From Dehalococcoidia bacterium (GTDB lineage Bacteria; Chloroflexota; Dehalococcoidia; Tepidiformales; Tepidiformaceae): a DNA stretch of 43,932 nucleotides. The notes beneath the pieces were generated by a model. It searched no databases and was not told the origin of the DNA. It was given only the letters and a program-made list of their open reading frames with translations. Both the position numbers and the translations under genes were made by a program. The DNA lies in contig JAJEIT010000091.1 of NCBI GenBank assembly GCA_022827945.1, positions 1 to 43,932 on the forward strand, written 5' to 3'. Shown here piece by piece: positions 18,042 to 25,500 of the stretch (position 1 is its first letter; the number at the start of each line of letters is the position of its first letter).

Positions 18042-18827
18042 CTACGCCTTCCGCGCCAGGACCACCAGCCGGTGGCTGTCCATGGTCAGCTCCGAGCCGT
18101 CAAGCCCGCCCCACGCCTCCTCCACCGTCAGGCCTGCCTGCGCCATGCGCACTTCCAGCTCCTGCAGCGTGTACATCCTGATGGCGAACCGCTGGATGAT
18201 GCGTTCACCGTCGGCCTCGATCACCGTCCATGTGGTCTTGATTGTGCCCGTCGCCGAGTCGAATTCGCGCTCCTGGATCCCCTCGCGGCCGTCTCGACGC
18301 AGGCCGCTCTCGCGGGGCTCGAAGCGGCGCATGAGCGAGTCGCGGTTGGTCAGCTCGATGACGAAGCGTCCACCGGGCCGCAGCACGCGGGCGACCTCCT
18401 CCAGAACCCGCTGGTTCCCCGCGTCTTCGAAGTACCCGAAGGCCGTGAACATGTTGATGACCACATCCTGGCTGGAGTCGACGAGGCCCGTGTCCCGCAT
18501 GTCGGCCTCGCGCCACGTCACCTCGACGCCGAACTCCTCCGCGCCTTCGGCTGCCTTCTCAAGGTTGTAGGCGGAGATGTCGACCCCGGTAACGCGGTGC
18601 CCCCGCTTCGCGAGCCGCACGCTGTGCCGGCCCGGCCCGCAGCACAGGTCGAGCAGGTCACACGGCTCCCTCAGTTCGAGCGCGCGCTCAAGGAACGCCA
18701 CTTCCGCGTCGGTTTGGCGGGCGTACGACCCATCCGTGTCGGGGTAGCCCGGTCCGCCCTTCGCGAAGTAGTCGTACCAGTCGCGCTCGAAGAGGGTCTC
18801 GTACCAGGGGCGGGTCTCGTCCGTCAT
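18042..18827 (-). CDS. Class I SAM-dependent methyltransferase
   Basis: This 261-residue protein has the class I SAM motif DLLDLCCGPGRHSVRLAKRG (about 57-76), then TGVDISAYNLEKA and an acidic motif II region with VINMFTAFGYF. RVLRPGGRFVIEL is the usual post-II strand. The C-terminal part (RMYTLQELEVRMAQAGL) matches the small-molecule methyltransferase pattern of Methyltransf_25/11 proteins. The substrate cannot be told. It is the last gene of the reverse block that starts with the molybdoenzyme, and converges on trmD with only 3 nt between stop codons. Confidence 0.85.
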   Translation of the reverse strand: MTDETRPWYETLFERDWYDYFAKGGPGYPDTDGSYARQTDAEVAFLERALELREPCDLLDLCCGPGRHSVRLAKRGHRVTGVDISAYNLEKAAEGAEEFGVEVTWREADMRDTGLVDSSQDVVINMFTAFGYFEDAGNQRVLEEVARVLRPGGRFVIELTNRDSLMRRFEPRESGLRRDGREGIQEREFDSATGTIKTTWTVIEADGERIIQRFAIRMYTLQELEVRMAQAGLTVEEAWGGLDGSELTMDSHRLVVLARKA

Positions 18828-18863
18828 CCCGCCTTCGAGTGTGCTATCCCGGGTGCTCCAACG

Positions 18864-19217
18864 CTAGCGGGTGGCCAGTTCCTCGCGCATCTTGCTCAGA
18901 GCTGTGGTCCTTGCCTTTTCCAGCTTTTGGCCCGCGGCTGCGTCGTAGGCAGCCTTGATATCCTTGAAGTGAGGATCGTCGTTCGTCACGGTAAAGTTGT
19001 AGATACGCTCTCCAGTGTCATCCCTTACCAGCACGCCCAACTTGTCGTGGAGGCGGCTCCACTCCATCGTCCACTGGCCCGAGGCGAGGGAGACTTCGAC
19101 GGTGCGTCCTCCGAACATTCGAGTTGCGCCCGACTCGCTCCAGTGAATTCGACCTGCCTCAGTAAGCTCCCGGAGCCTCTGCACAATGTCCAGAAGTTCA
19201 GTCGGAACTTTGCTCAT
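18864..19217 (-). CDS. Hypothetical protein, 117 aa
   Basis: I do not recognise a specific function. The 117-residue, probably cytosolic product opens with a helix (VPTELLDIVQRLRELTEAG), then HWSESG and alternating strands (TVEVSLASGQWTMEW, GVLVRDDTGERIYNFTV), and closes with two helices. This 'T-E-x-G-x-I-x-W' start followed by a strand sheet resembles small uncharacterised proteins common in actinobacteria, but the family is not certain. The ATG 19215-19217 lies inside the end of the next gene upstream (20-nt overlap), so the two are likely co-translated. GC is visibly lower than in neighbouring genes. Confidence 0.6.
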   Translation of the reverse strand: MSKVPTELLDIVQRLRELTEAGRIHWSESGATRMFGGRTVEVSLASGQWTMEWSRLHDKLGVLVRDDTGERIYNFTVTNDDPHFKDIKAAYDAAAGQKLEKARTTALSKMREELATR

Positions 19218-19695
19218 GGCTGTTCGCCTCCCCCTCGAAGAATAGCGCATGCTGCTGAAGGCCGACCACCGTTTCGAGGACGGCTTGAAGGACTTCGATC
19301 GTATCGGTCTCGGAGTTTGTCGGCTCCTCGGAGACAAGACGCTCTTGGACGCGGGCCAAGCCGGTGATCGCTCCCGTCAGGACGGGCTGCTGGTCCTCAA
19401 GGCCCGGTCGAGCTCGTAACTCCATCAGGTACTCGCGCGAATTCTGGCAGTCGCTCCAAGCCGTTGCTGTGTCTCCGTCTCGAAGTCTCTCCAGGGTGGC
19501 GCGGAGGGCCGTTCGGATGCTCCCGAGATCCGCGGCGGTCACGCGCTGCGCAATCTTATCTCGTGCTTCCCTTGCTGCCTTTGAGGCGGTCTGTGCTGCC
19601 CCAAAGGCCTTGTAGGCAAACCAGAGCCCACCACCTGCGGCAAGCAGTCCCACTCCCGCGAGGGATGCGTTAACGATGTCCGCGGCGCTCCACAT
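19198..19695 (-). CDS. Hypothetical membrane-anchored coiled-coil protein, 165 aa
   Basis: No family is recognised. The N-terminus has one membrane helix (about 8-33, LAGVGLLAAGGGLWFAYKAF). It is followed by an Ala/Lys/Arg-rich helical stretch (AQTASKAAREARDKIAQ) and a helical cytosolic domain of ~120 residues. It overlaps the 117-residue gene by 20 nt and lies 11 nt after moeA. Base composition is lower in GC than moeA, suggesting the pair arrived separately. Such one-helix anchored pairs can belong to accessory functions, but nothing here names one. Confidence 0.6.
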   Translation of the reverse strand: MWSAADIVNASLAGVGLLAAGGGLWFAYKAFGAAQTASKAAREARDKIAQRVTAADLGSIRTALRATLERLRDGDTATAWSDCQNSREYLMELRARPGLEDQQPVLTGAITGLARVQERLVSEEPTNSETDTIEVLQAVLETVVGLQQHALFFEGEANSHEQSSD

Positions 19696-19706
19696 TCGGC
19701 GCGACG

Positions 19707-20993
19707 CTACCCCGGGTGCTCCCAGTCGATCATCATCACGTCGATCTCGTCGCCGGGCTCGGCATGGGGAAGGTCCTCGGGGATGACCGTGAGCCCGTTG
19801 GCGGCGCTCATGCTCGTCAGGATGCCGCTCCCCTGCGGACCCGTCAGGTCGGCGTAGTACCGACCACCCTCGCCCTTCGTCACGATGCAGCGCGCGTAGA
19901 AGCGGCGCCCGTCCGTGTTCACCACGCGATCGCGCGTGATCGCCCGCACGATCGGCCGCTCCCAGCCCGAACGTCCCAGCATCTTGAAGATGGCCGGACG
20001 CCCGAACAGCTCGAACGCGACCATCGAGCTGACCGGGTTCCCCGGCAGCCCCAGGTGCGGCACGCGACGCCCGTCGGGCGCCTCGAACGCGCCGAACGCG
20101 AGCGGCTTCCCCGGCTTCATCCGCACCGTCCAGAAGTCGATCGCGCCCTCGCGCGCGAGCACGTCCTTGACCACGTCGAAGTCCCCCCGCGAAACGCCCG
20201 CGCTCGTCACGATCATGTCCGCGTCGAGCCCGGAGTGAATCTTCGCCGTGAGGTCCTCGACGGTGTCGCGGGCGATGCCGAGCAGGCGCGGGCGCCCGCC
20301 GAAGGCCCGCACCAGCGCCGCCACGCTGTGCGCGTTCGCGTCGTAGATCTGCCCCGCGCGGCGCTCCTCGCCGGGCGTCACGATCTCATCGCCCGTCGAG
20401 AGGATCGCCACTTCCGGCCTCCGGTACACGGAGACCTCCGTGCGTCCGATGCTCGACAGCACGCCGATCTCGGAGGCGCGCATCACCCGCCCCGCCTCCA
20501 GCACCGCCTGCCCCGTCTCGATGTCCTCGCCCCGCCGGCGGATGTTCGCCCCCAGCCGCGCTGCCTTGAACACGCCCACGGAGTCGCCCCGTGTCGGAGC
20601 CTGTCCCGGCTCGCGCAGCGGCTCGTCTGTCTCCTCGAAGGGCACGATTGCGTCGGCGCCGGGCGGGATGGGCGCGCCCGTCATGATCCGCACCGCCTCA
20701 CCCTCGCCCACGGCCGTGTCGAGCACGTATCCCGCCGCCAGGTCCGCGATCACGGTCAGGGTGCGCGGATCACCCTCGCTCGCCCCGTCGGTGTCGGCCG
20801 CACGAACGGCGTAGCCGTCCATGGCCGTGTTGTCGAGCGGCGGGATGTCGAACCCGGCCACCACGCTCTCGGCCAGCACCTGCCCCAGCGCCTCGATCAC
20901 CGGCGCCTGCTCCGGTTCAAGGCGCTCGAAGAACGCGAGGATGCGCGCCCGCGCATCCTCCACGCTGATCATCTCGGAGGTCGGAATCGTCAC
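19707..20993 (-). CDS. moeA: Molybdopterin molybdotransferase MoeA
   Basis: MoeA inserts molybdate into adenylated molybdopterin, using the product of Mog. The 428-residue protein has domain-1 signature DIPPLDNTAMDGYAVRA, RIMTGAPIPPGADAIVPFE, the Mog-like domain with ILSTGDEIV and VTSAGVSRGDFDVVKDVL, and MKPGKPLAFG followed by GLPGNPVSSMVAFELF. The start is GTG 20993, with ATG at 20972 as an alternative. It lies 21 nt after the AsnC-type gene and is in the same direction as the molybdoenzyme further upstream, which needs the cofactor. Confidence 0.95.
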   Translation of the reverse strand: MTIPTSEMISVEDARARILAFFERLEPEQAPVIEALGQVLAESVVAGFDIPPLDNTAMDGYAVRAADTDGASEGDPRTLTVIADLAAGYVLDTAVGEGEAVRIMTGAPIPPGADAIVPFEETDEPLREPGQAPTRGDSVGVFKAARLGANIRRRGEDIETGQAVLEAGRVMRASEIGVLSSIGRTEVSVYRRPEVAILSTGDEIVTPGEERRAGQIYDANAHSVAALVRAFGGRPRLLGIARDTVEDLTAKIHSGLDADMIVTSAGVSRGDFDVVKDVLAREGAIDFWTVRMKPGKPLAFGAFEAPDGRRVPHLGLPGNPVSSMVAFELFGRPAIFKMLGRSGWERPIVRAITRDRVVNTDGRRFYARCIVTKGEGGRYYADLTGPQGSGILTSMSAANGLTVIPEDLPHAEPGDEIDVMMIDWEHPG

Positions 20994-21014
20994 CGTCGCA
21001 GGGTTCCCGCAGGC

Positions 21015-21263
21015 CTAGCCGAGGCGCACCGCCAGGCAGGTGGTCGTGCGCTGCACGCCCGTGACGGTCTGGATCGCATCGGTGATGGCCGTCCCGAGCG
21101 CGTCGAGGTCGTTGGCCTCGAGCTGCACGATGACGTCGTACGGCCCCGTCACCGTGTCGACGGCGAGCACGGTCGCGCCCGGGTAGCTCAGTGTCGCGGC
21201 GGCCGCGCCAACTGCCTTGGCGCTCCCGACGTCGGTCTCGATTAGGACGTACCCTCGAACCAC
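21015..21263 (-). CDS. Stand-alone Lrp/AsnC ligand-binding (RAM) domain protein
   Basis: This 82-residue protein matches the effector-binding half of Lrp/AsnC regulators: VRGYVLIETDVGSAKAV, then TGPYDVIVQLEANDLDAL and a C-terminal IQTVTGVQRTTTCLAV. There is no helix-turn-helix. Single RAM-domain proteins are known and are thought to bind amino acids as oligomers without DNA contact. GTG 21261-21263 has GAGGAGGAG six bases upstream, which fixes the start against a longer open frame. It sits between the lipoprotein gene and moeA; its link to molybdenum metabolism is unknown. Confidence 0.8.
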   Translation of the reverse strand: MVRGYVLIETDVGSAKAVGAAAATLSYPGATVLAVDTVTGPYDVIVQLEANDLDALGTAITDAIQTVTGVQRTTTCLAVRLG

Positions 21264-21319
21264 GCGCTCCTCCTCGGTCGGAAAGGTGCCGCCATGATTC
21301 GGCGCGGGTCGGGGAACTG

Positions 21320-23407
21320 TCAAGAACCGCCGTACGTGGACCTCACGTCCGGCAGCAGGTACTCGACCACCACCTCGCCCGCCGTCGCTGTGGCGCTTAC
21401 CCGTACCGGCACCACCAGCTGGACCTGCTGGATCAGGCAGATCGCCTCCTTGCCCGTCCGGCAGAAGTAGACGACGCCCGTTCCTGTGATCTCCGCCTCG
21501 CCCTCGCGCAACTCTATGGGGATCGGGATCGTGAAAGACTCGTCGTCGGTGCTCCACGACAGCTCCGTCTCGCTCAGCTGCACTACCCGGTCGCTGCTCG
21601 ACGCGAGCTCGATCCGCGACGGCGCCGCTGCGTTCAGGTGGAAGTTCTCCGGCGACGAGATCGTGATCCGAAGGGTCGTGACGCCCGGCGCCACGACCTG
21701 CGTCGGCAGTTGGACGCGCACGATGCCGTCCTCCGGGAGCCGGGGGTTGGCTGCCGCCAGGTTCGTGAACGCCAGGGTCCGCACCTCTCCCGTTGCCGGG
21801 TCGATGACCCGCAGGGCGTGGTTGCCCGTGTCGGCCAGGTAGAGCTTCCCGCCCGCGAAACTGAGCCCGTTCGGCTCCTCGAACGCCGCCTCTGCGCCCG
21901 TTGCGTCGCTCCACTTGCGCTCCCCGCTCCCCGCCACCGTCGTCACCGAGAAGTCCGCCAGCGACAGGGCCCGCACCTTGTGGTTGTACGTGTCGGCCAG
22001 GTAGACGAAACCACCGCCGACCGCGAGACCCTGCGCGTGCTGGATCTGGGCCGTGCCCGCCGGCCCGTCGGCGTCGCCCCACTCGAACAGGTGCGTGCCG
22101 ATGAGCGTCTCGACATCACCTTCCCCGGCGAACGGCACGCGCCGCACCGAGCTGGACTCCGCATCCACCCAGTAGAGGTGGGTCGCGTCTCCCGCCAGGC
22201 CGCTCGGCTGCGCGAGCGTTGCCGTGTTCAGCCGGTGCCCGTCGTCGACGTTCTCCCGCCCCGTCCCCGCGAAGACGCCAAGGTGGTCGTTCACGAGGTC
22301 GAGCACCCAGATCTGGTGCGTCCCGGCGTTCGCGATGTACAGCAGCCCCTCGTGGTGGTGGATGTCCCAGGGCGAGGCGAGGTCGGAGTTCAGCGGGTCG
22401 CCTCCCGGCAATGCGTAGGCCCGCCTTCCCGTCCCCGCGACAGTCGCGGTTTCCCCGGTCTCCAGGTCGATCGCGCGAACGGCGTGGTTGCGCGTGTCGG
22501 CCACCCACAGCGTCCTGCCGTCGGGCGACAGCTCCAGCCCCTGCGGGTCGCGGAAACGCGCCTCGCTCGCGCCGCCGTCCCTGAAACCCGGTTCCCCCGA
22601 CCCGAAGGCCGTGACCACGCCGCCGTCGAGGTCCGTGACGACGATGCGGTGGTGCCCCGCGTCGGCGATGAAGATGCGCCCGCCCGCCTCGTCCACCAGC
22701 ACCTCGCTCGGGAACGAGAGGAAGGTCGAGGCAACCGTCGCCTCCAGCGCGAGCGGGATCGGGGTCGTGTCGATCAGCCCGCGTGCGCTGAACTCGTCGT
22801 ACACCCGCTGCACGACCGGCTGGAAGGTCTCGTAGACGCCTTCTCCAGCCCGCCCGCCGACGACGCTCCCGCGCGGGTCGATCAGCACCACCGTCGGCCA
22901 CGCCCGCACCCCCCACTGCCGCCAGACCACGTAGTCGGGATCGTTCACGACCGGATGCTTGCGCCCGTAGCGGGCGATCGCCTCGGCCACGGCCGCGTCC
23001 TCCTGCTCCTCCGAGTACTTGCCCGTGTGCACGCCGATCACGACGAGGCTGTCCGGAAACTCGCGCTCCAGCTGCTCGAGGTCCGGAATGATGTGCTGGC
23101 AGTTGATGCAGCCCTGCGTCCAGAAGTCGAGGATCACCATCTTGCCCCGCAGCTTGGCGAAGCTGAGCGGCTCGCTCACGTTGAACCACGTCAGCCCGGG
23201 CGGGAACTCGGGCGCGGGGTTCTCGACGGGTGCAGGTTCTGTGGGTGCAGCTGCCGCGACTGGCGTCGCTGCCCCGGTCTGCGTGGCCGTCGCCTCCGGG
23301 CGCTCCGGTCGCGGTGTCCCCGGCGCCTCTCCGCCTCCATCCCCGCAGCCAGCGATGACAAGCGCCGCCCCTACGATGGGAGCGATGATCGCGAGCCTAC
23401 GCTTCAA
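21320..23407 (-). CDS. Secreted thioredoxin-like / NHL-repeat lipoprotein
   Basis: The 695-residue product has a lipoprotein signal (KRR then a hydrophobic core ending VIAGC, Cys21), a Thr/Ala/Pro linker, and a TlpA/thioredoxin domain with DFWTQGCINCQH (Cys100, Cys103). An NHL beta-propeller follows, with repeats such as GRIFIADAGHHRIVVTD, RTLWVADTRNHAVRAID, FVYLADTYNHKVRAL and KLYLADTGNHALRVID. A C-terminal beta domain completes it. This domain order resembles NHLRC2. It should act outside the cytoplasmic membrane as a disulfide oxidoreductase, substrate unknown. The TTG start overlaps the end of the molybdoenzyme gene by 11 nt, so the two are probably made together. Confidence 0.85.
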   Translation of the reverse strand: MKRRLAIIAPIVGAALVIAGCGDGGGEAPGTPRPERPEATATQTGAATPVAAAAPTEPAPVENPAPEFPPGLTWFNVSEPLSFAKLRGKMVILDFWTQGCINCQHIIPDLEQLEREFPDSLVVIGVHTGKYSEEQEDAAVAEAIARYGRKHPVVNDPDYVVWRQWGVRAWPTVVLIDPRGSVVGGRAGEGVYETFQPVVQRVYDEFSARGLIDTTPIPLALEATVASTFLSFPSEVLVDEAGGRIFIADAGHHRIVVTDLDGGVVTAFGSGEPGFRDGGASEARFRDPQGLELSPDGRTLWVADTRNHAVRAIDLETGETATVAGTGRRAYALPGGDPLNSDLASPWDIHHHEGLLYIANAGTHQIWVLDLVNDHLGVFAGTGRENVDDGHRLNTATLAQPSGLAGDATHLYWVDAESSSVRRVPFAGEGDVETLIGTHLFEWGDADGPAGTAQIQHAQGLAVGGGFVYLADTYNHKVRALSLADFSVTTVAGSGERKWSDATGAEAAFEEPNGLSFAGGKLYLADTGNHALRVIDPATGEVRTLAFTNLAAANPRLPEDGIVRVQLPTQVVAPGVTTLRITISSPENFHLNAAAPSRIELASSSDRVVQLSETELSWSTDDESFTIPIPIELREGEAEITGTGVVYFCRTGKEAICLIQQVQLVVPVRVSATATAGEVVVEYLLPDVRSTYGGS

Positions 23408-25286
23408 CGTTCACGCGGATGGTGTGGTGTCCCGTCGCTCCGCTGGGTTTCGGTGGCCGCTTCTCGTCCGTCTGGACCATGCCGCTGCGATCGATGGCCC
23501 GCACCTGCACGTCGAAGCTGCCCTCGGTGGCCGGCCAGTCGACGACCCACTGGCGCCAGCTGCTGTCCGACAGCTCCTCCCCCAGAAGGCCGTCCATCCA
23601 CTCGCCGTCGCCCGCCTGCGCTGCCCCGTTCCGCCTGACCGCCCGAACCTGGACGCCGCTGACCCCCCTCAGCCCGCCCCAGGCGACTCCCGCGACCCGC
23701 ACATTGCCGGCCGGCACTTCCTGCTCGTTGAACGGGATGTCGATCCGTGACTGCAGCCTGATCGGCCCCGTTTTCGACCATCCCCGGCGGCCCACCCAGT
23801 ACGCGTCGAAGCTGTCCCACTCGGCCAGCTCGATCTCCTCCAGCCACTTTGTCGCGGAGACGTAGCCGAAGAGTCCGGGGATGATCAGGCGGGCCGGGAA
23901 GCCGTGCTTCGCCGGCAGCGGCTCACCGTTCATCCCGATCACGACCATCGACTTGCGCCCGTCCATCGCGACGTCGGTCGGAATCCCGACCGTGAACCCT
24001 CCGAGCGCCCGTCCCACGATCTGGGTGGCGTCGGCCTTGATGCCAGCTTCCTGCAGCAGGTCGGGGAGCGGGACGCCCAGCCAGTACGCATTCCCCACCA
24101 GGTTTCCGCCGACGTGGTTCGAGACGCAGGCCAGCGTCACTGACTCCTCCTGGATGCTCCTGTCGAGGAGGTCGTCGAACGAAAGCTCCAGCTCTCGGTC
24201 CACCATTCCCTTGATGGTCAGGCTCCACTTGGAGCTGTCGATGCGAGGTACGGAGAGCTCCGTGTCGATCTTGTAGAACTTGTTATTCGGCGTAATCAGG
24301 GGCGAGATGCCCGGCACGGTGGACGGTCCCGCTCGCACCACCTGCGTCGGCTCCGGTGTGGGTTCGGGTGTGGGCTCTGGTGTCGGTTCGGGAGTGGACT
24401 CGGGAGTCGCCTCGGCCGTGGTCTCCGGAGTCGCCTCGGAAGCCGTCTCCGTCGCCGTCGACTCGGCAGCCTGGGTCTCGGCAGCCGCCGGTGTCTCCGT
24501 CGCGGTCGCGGTCGTTTCCGCGGTCGCCTCCGCGGTCGGCGTTGCCGTGCCGGTCGCCGTTGCTTCGGAGGTGGTGGCGGGAGTCGCGGTGGCTGCCGGG
24601 GTGGCGGTCTCGGTCGCGGTGCTGGCGGCCTGCCTCGCCCTCGAAGAGCTGCGCAGCCGCTCCGCGATCGATGCGCGCTGGGAATCGACGTCAACCCCGG
24701 TGTCAATGAACCGTCGCACCAGGGGCACCGAGACCGCGGCTGCCGCCAGGCCTCCCGTGGCCAGGTACAGGAACCGCCTCCGTGCGGGGGATGGCGCAGC
24801 TCCGTCGCCGGATGCGTCGTCCGCCGTACCGCGAGCCCCCGGCGCTGTCAGCAGCAGCCCCAGGAGCGTCCCCGCCGCGACAATCGCCGCCGCGGCGGCC
24901 GTGATGGCGGCGTCTGCGGCCGAGGTCAGAGGATCGTCCGCCGCTGCCAGCCCTCCCACGACGGAAAGGACCGCAAACACGGCAGGGCCGGCTGCGCGCA
25001 GGCGCATCGAGAGCACGCCTGCCCCCGTTCCCACCAGCAGCGTGACCACCGTGATGCCGGCGATGAGCAGCGGCTTGTCCTTCGTGCCGAAGGTGTCGAT
25101 CGCCCACTTGGTGACCTGTGACGGCGAGTTGTCGATGACGATGTTGCCGATCGCCACGATCAGGGAGGCGCCGTCGACAAGGCGGGCGGCCAGCTCGGCA
25201 ACCGCCAGACCCAGCGCGATCGCGACGAGCCCCGCCAGGGCTCCCGGCCAGAAGGCCTGCGATTGATGCACCAGTCGTCGCACCAT
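23397..25286 (-). CDS. Five-helix membrane molybdopterin oxidoreductase (sulfite-oxidase fold)
   Basis: The 629-residue protein has four N-terminal membrane helices (about 14-37, 72-92, 99-116, 124-148). A Tat-like RRRFL (169-173) then precedes a fifth helix (ATGGLAAAAVSVPL). A Thr/Ala/Glu/Pro linker (about 215-316) leads to a sulfite-oxidase-type Mo domain with the cofactor ligand Cys387 in TLACVSNHVGGNLVG, and a C-terminal dimerisation-type immunoglobulin domain (VAGVAWGGLRGVSGVQVRAV). Actinobacterial homologues of this layout are known Sec-plus-Tat dual-targeted proteins. The catalytic domain should face outside; substrate unknown. ATG 25286 has GGGGAGA before it and avoids the spurious longer frame. 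Confidence 0.88.
   Translation of the reverse strand: MVRRLVHQSQAFWPGALAGLVAIALGLAVAELAARLVDGASLIVAIGNIVIDNSPSQVTKWAIDTFGTKDKPLLIAGITVVTLLVGTGAGVLSMRLRAAGPAVFAVLSVVGGLAAADDPLTSAADAAITAAAAAIVAAGTLLGLLLTAPGARGTADDASGDGAAPSPARRRFLYLATGGLAAAAVSVPLVRRFIDTGVDVDSQRASIAERLRSSSRARQAASTATETATPAATATPATTSEATATGTATPTAEATAETTATATETPAAAETQAAESTATETASEATPETTAEATPESTPEPTPEPTPEPTPEPTQVVRAGPSTVPGISPLITPNNKFYKIDTELSVPRIDSSKWSLTIKGMVDRELELSFDDLLDRSIQEESVTLACVSNHVGGNLVGNAYWLGVPLPDLLQEAGIKADATQIVGRALGGFTVGIPTDVAMDGRKSMVVIGMNGEPLPAKHGFPARLIIPGLFGYVSATKWLEEIELAEWDSFDAYWVGRRGWSKTGPIRLQSRIDIPFNEQEVPAGNVRVAGVAWGGLRGVSGVQVRAVRRNGAAQAGDGEWMDGLLGEELSDSSWRQWVVDWPATEGSFDVQVRAIDRSGMVQTDEKRPPKPSGATGHHTIRVNVEA
24345..24395 (-). 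repeat. In-gene TPEP tandem repeat
   Basis: Four 12-nt units coding T-P-E-P occur in a row inside the linker of the molybdoenzyme. The rest of the linker (to about 24630) is made of looser TATE/ATPE-like units. The repeat keeps the reading frame, so copy changes would lengthen or shorten the linker only. Confidence 0.75.
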
Positions 25287-25500
25287 GCTCTCCCCTATTC
25301 TCGTCTCCCCGCTGGTAGATAGCGACCGGAAGCCGGACACGCCATCGAATCCCCTTGAGCCGCAGTCTAGGGTGGCCCCCTGTGAGCACCAGACCGGCAA
25401 GGTAAAGACGTCGCCGGCCCTTCACCGCGCCTTTGCCTTCGGCGAACCGCTCCCCTCCGCTCGCCTGTCACGGAGCCCTACCTATAATTTCACTCAGCCC
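25287..25500. other. Divergent intergenic region, molybdoenzyme / pheS
   Basis: This 214-nt gap separates the divergent molybdoenzyme and pheS genes. It holds the pheS TATAAT box close to its start and a possible reverse-strand TAGACT box near 25364-25369 for the molybdoenzyme, about 80 nt from its ATG. I see no open gene, T-box leader or tRNA in it. Confidence 0.5.
25483..25488 (+). promoter_or_regulatory. -10 box of pheS-pheT
   Basis: A consensus TATAAT ends 12 nt before the pheS ATG, leaving a leader of only about 5-6 nt. No Shine-Dalgarno fits between them, and there is no room for a T-box or attenuator leader downstream of it. No convincing -35 is seen. Confidence 0.6.

Noticed and set aside
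18864..19695. Toxin-antitoxin or phage-defence pair
   Set aside because: Two small overlapping genes suggest it, but neither has a recognisable toxin, nuclease, NTPase or HTH motif.
21191..23638. 815-codon forward frame opposite the NHL lipoprotein
   Set aside because: Arg/Pro/His-rich antisense shadow of a clear reverse gene.
24280..25266. 328-codon Val/Ser/Ala-rich forward frame
   Set aside because: It is the antisense of the repeat-rich linker and membrane helices of the molybdoenzyme.
25398..25410. 13-nt sequence shared with 37668-37680
   Set aside because: A match of this length is expected by chance in a window this size, and one copy is inside aspS coding sequence.
25287..25500. T-box or attenuator leader for pheS
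   Set aside because: The TATAAT box leaves a leader of only a few bases, and no T-box bulge or terminator is seen.
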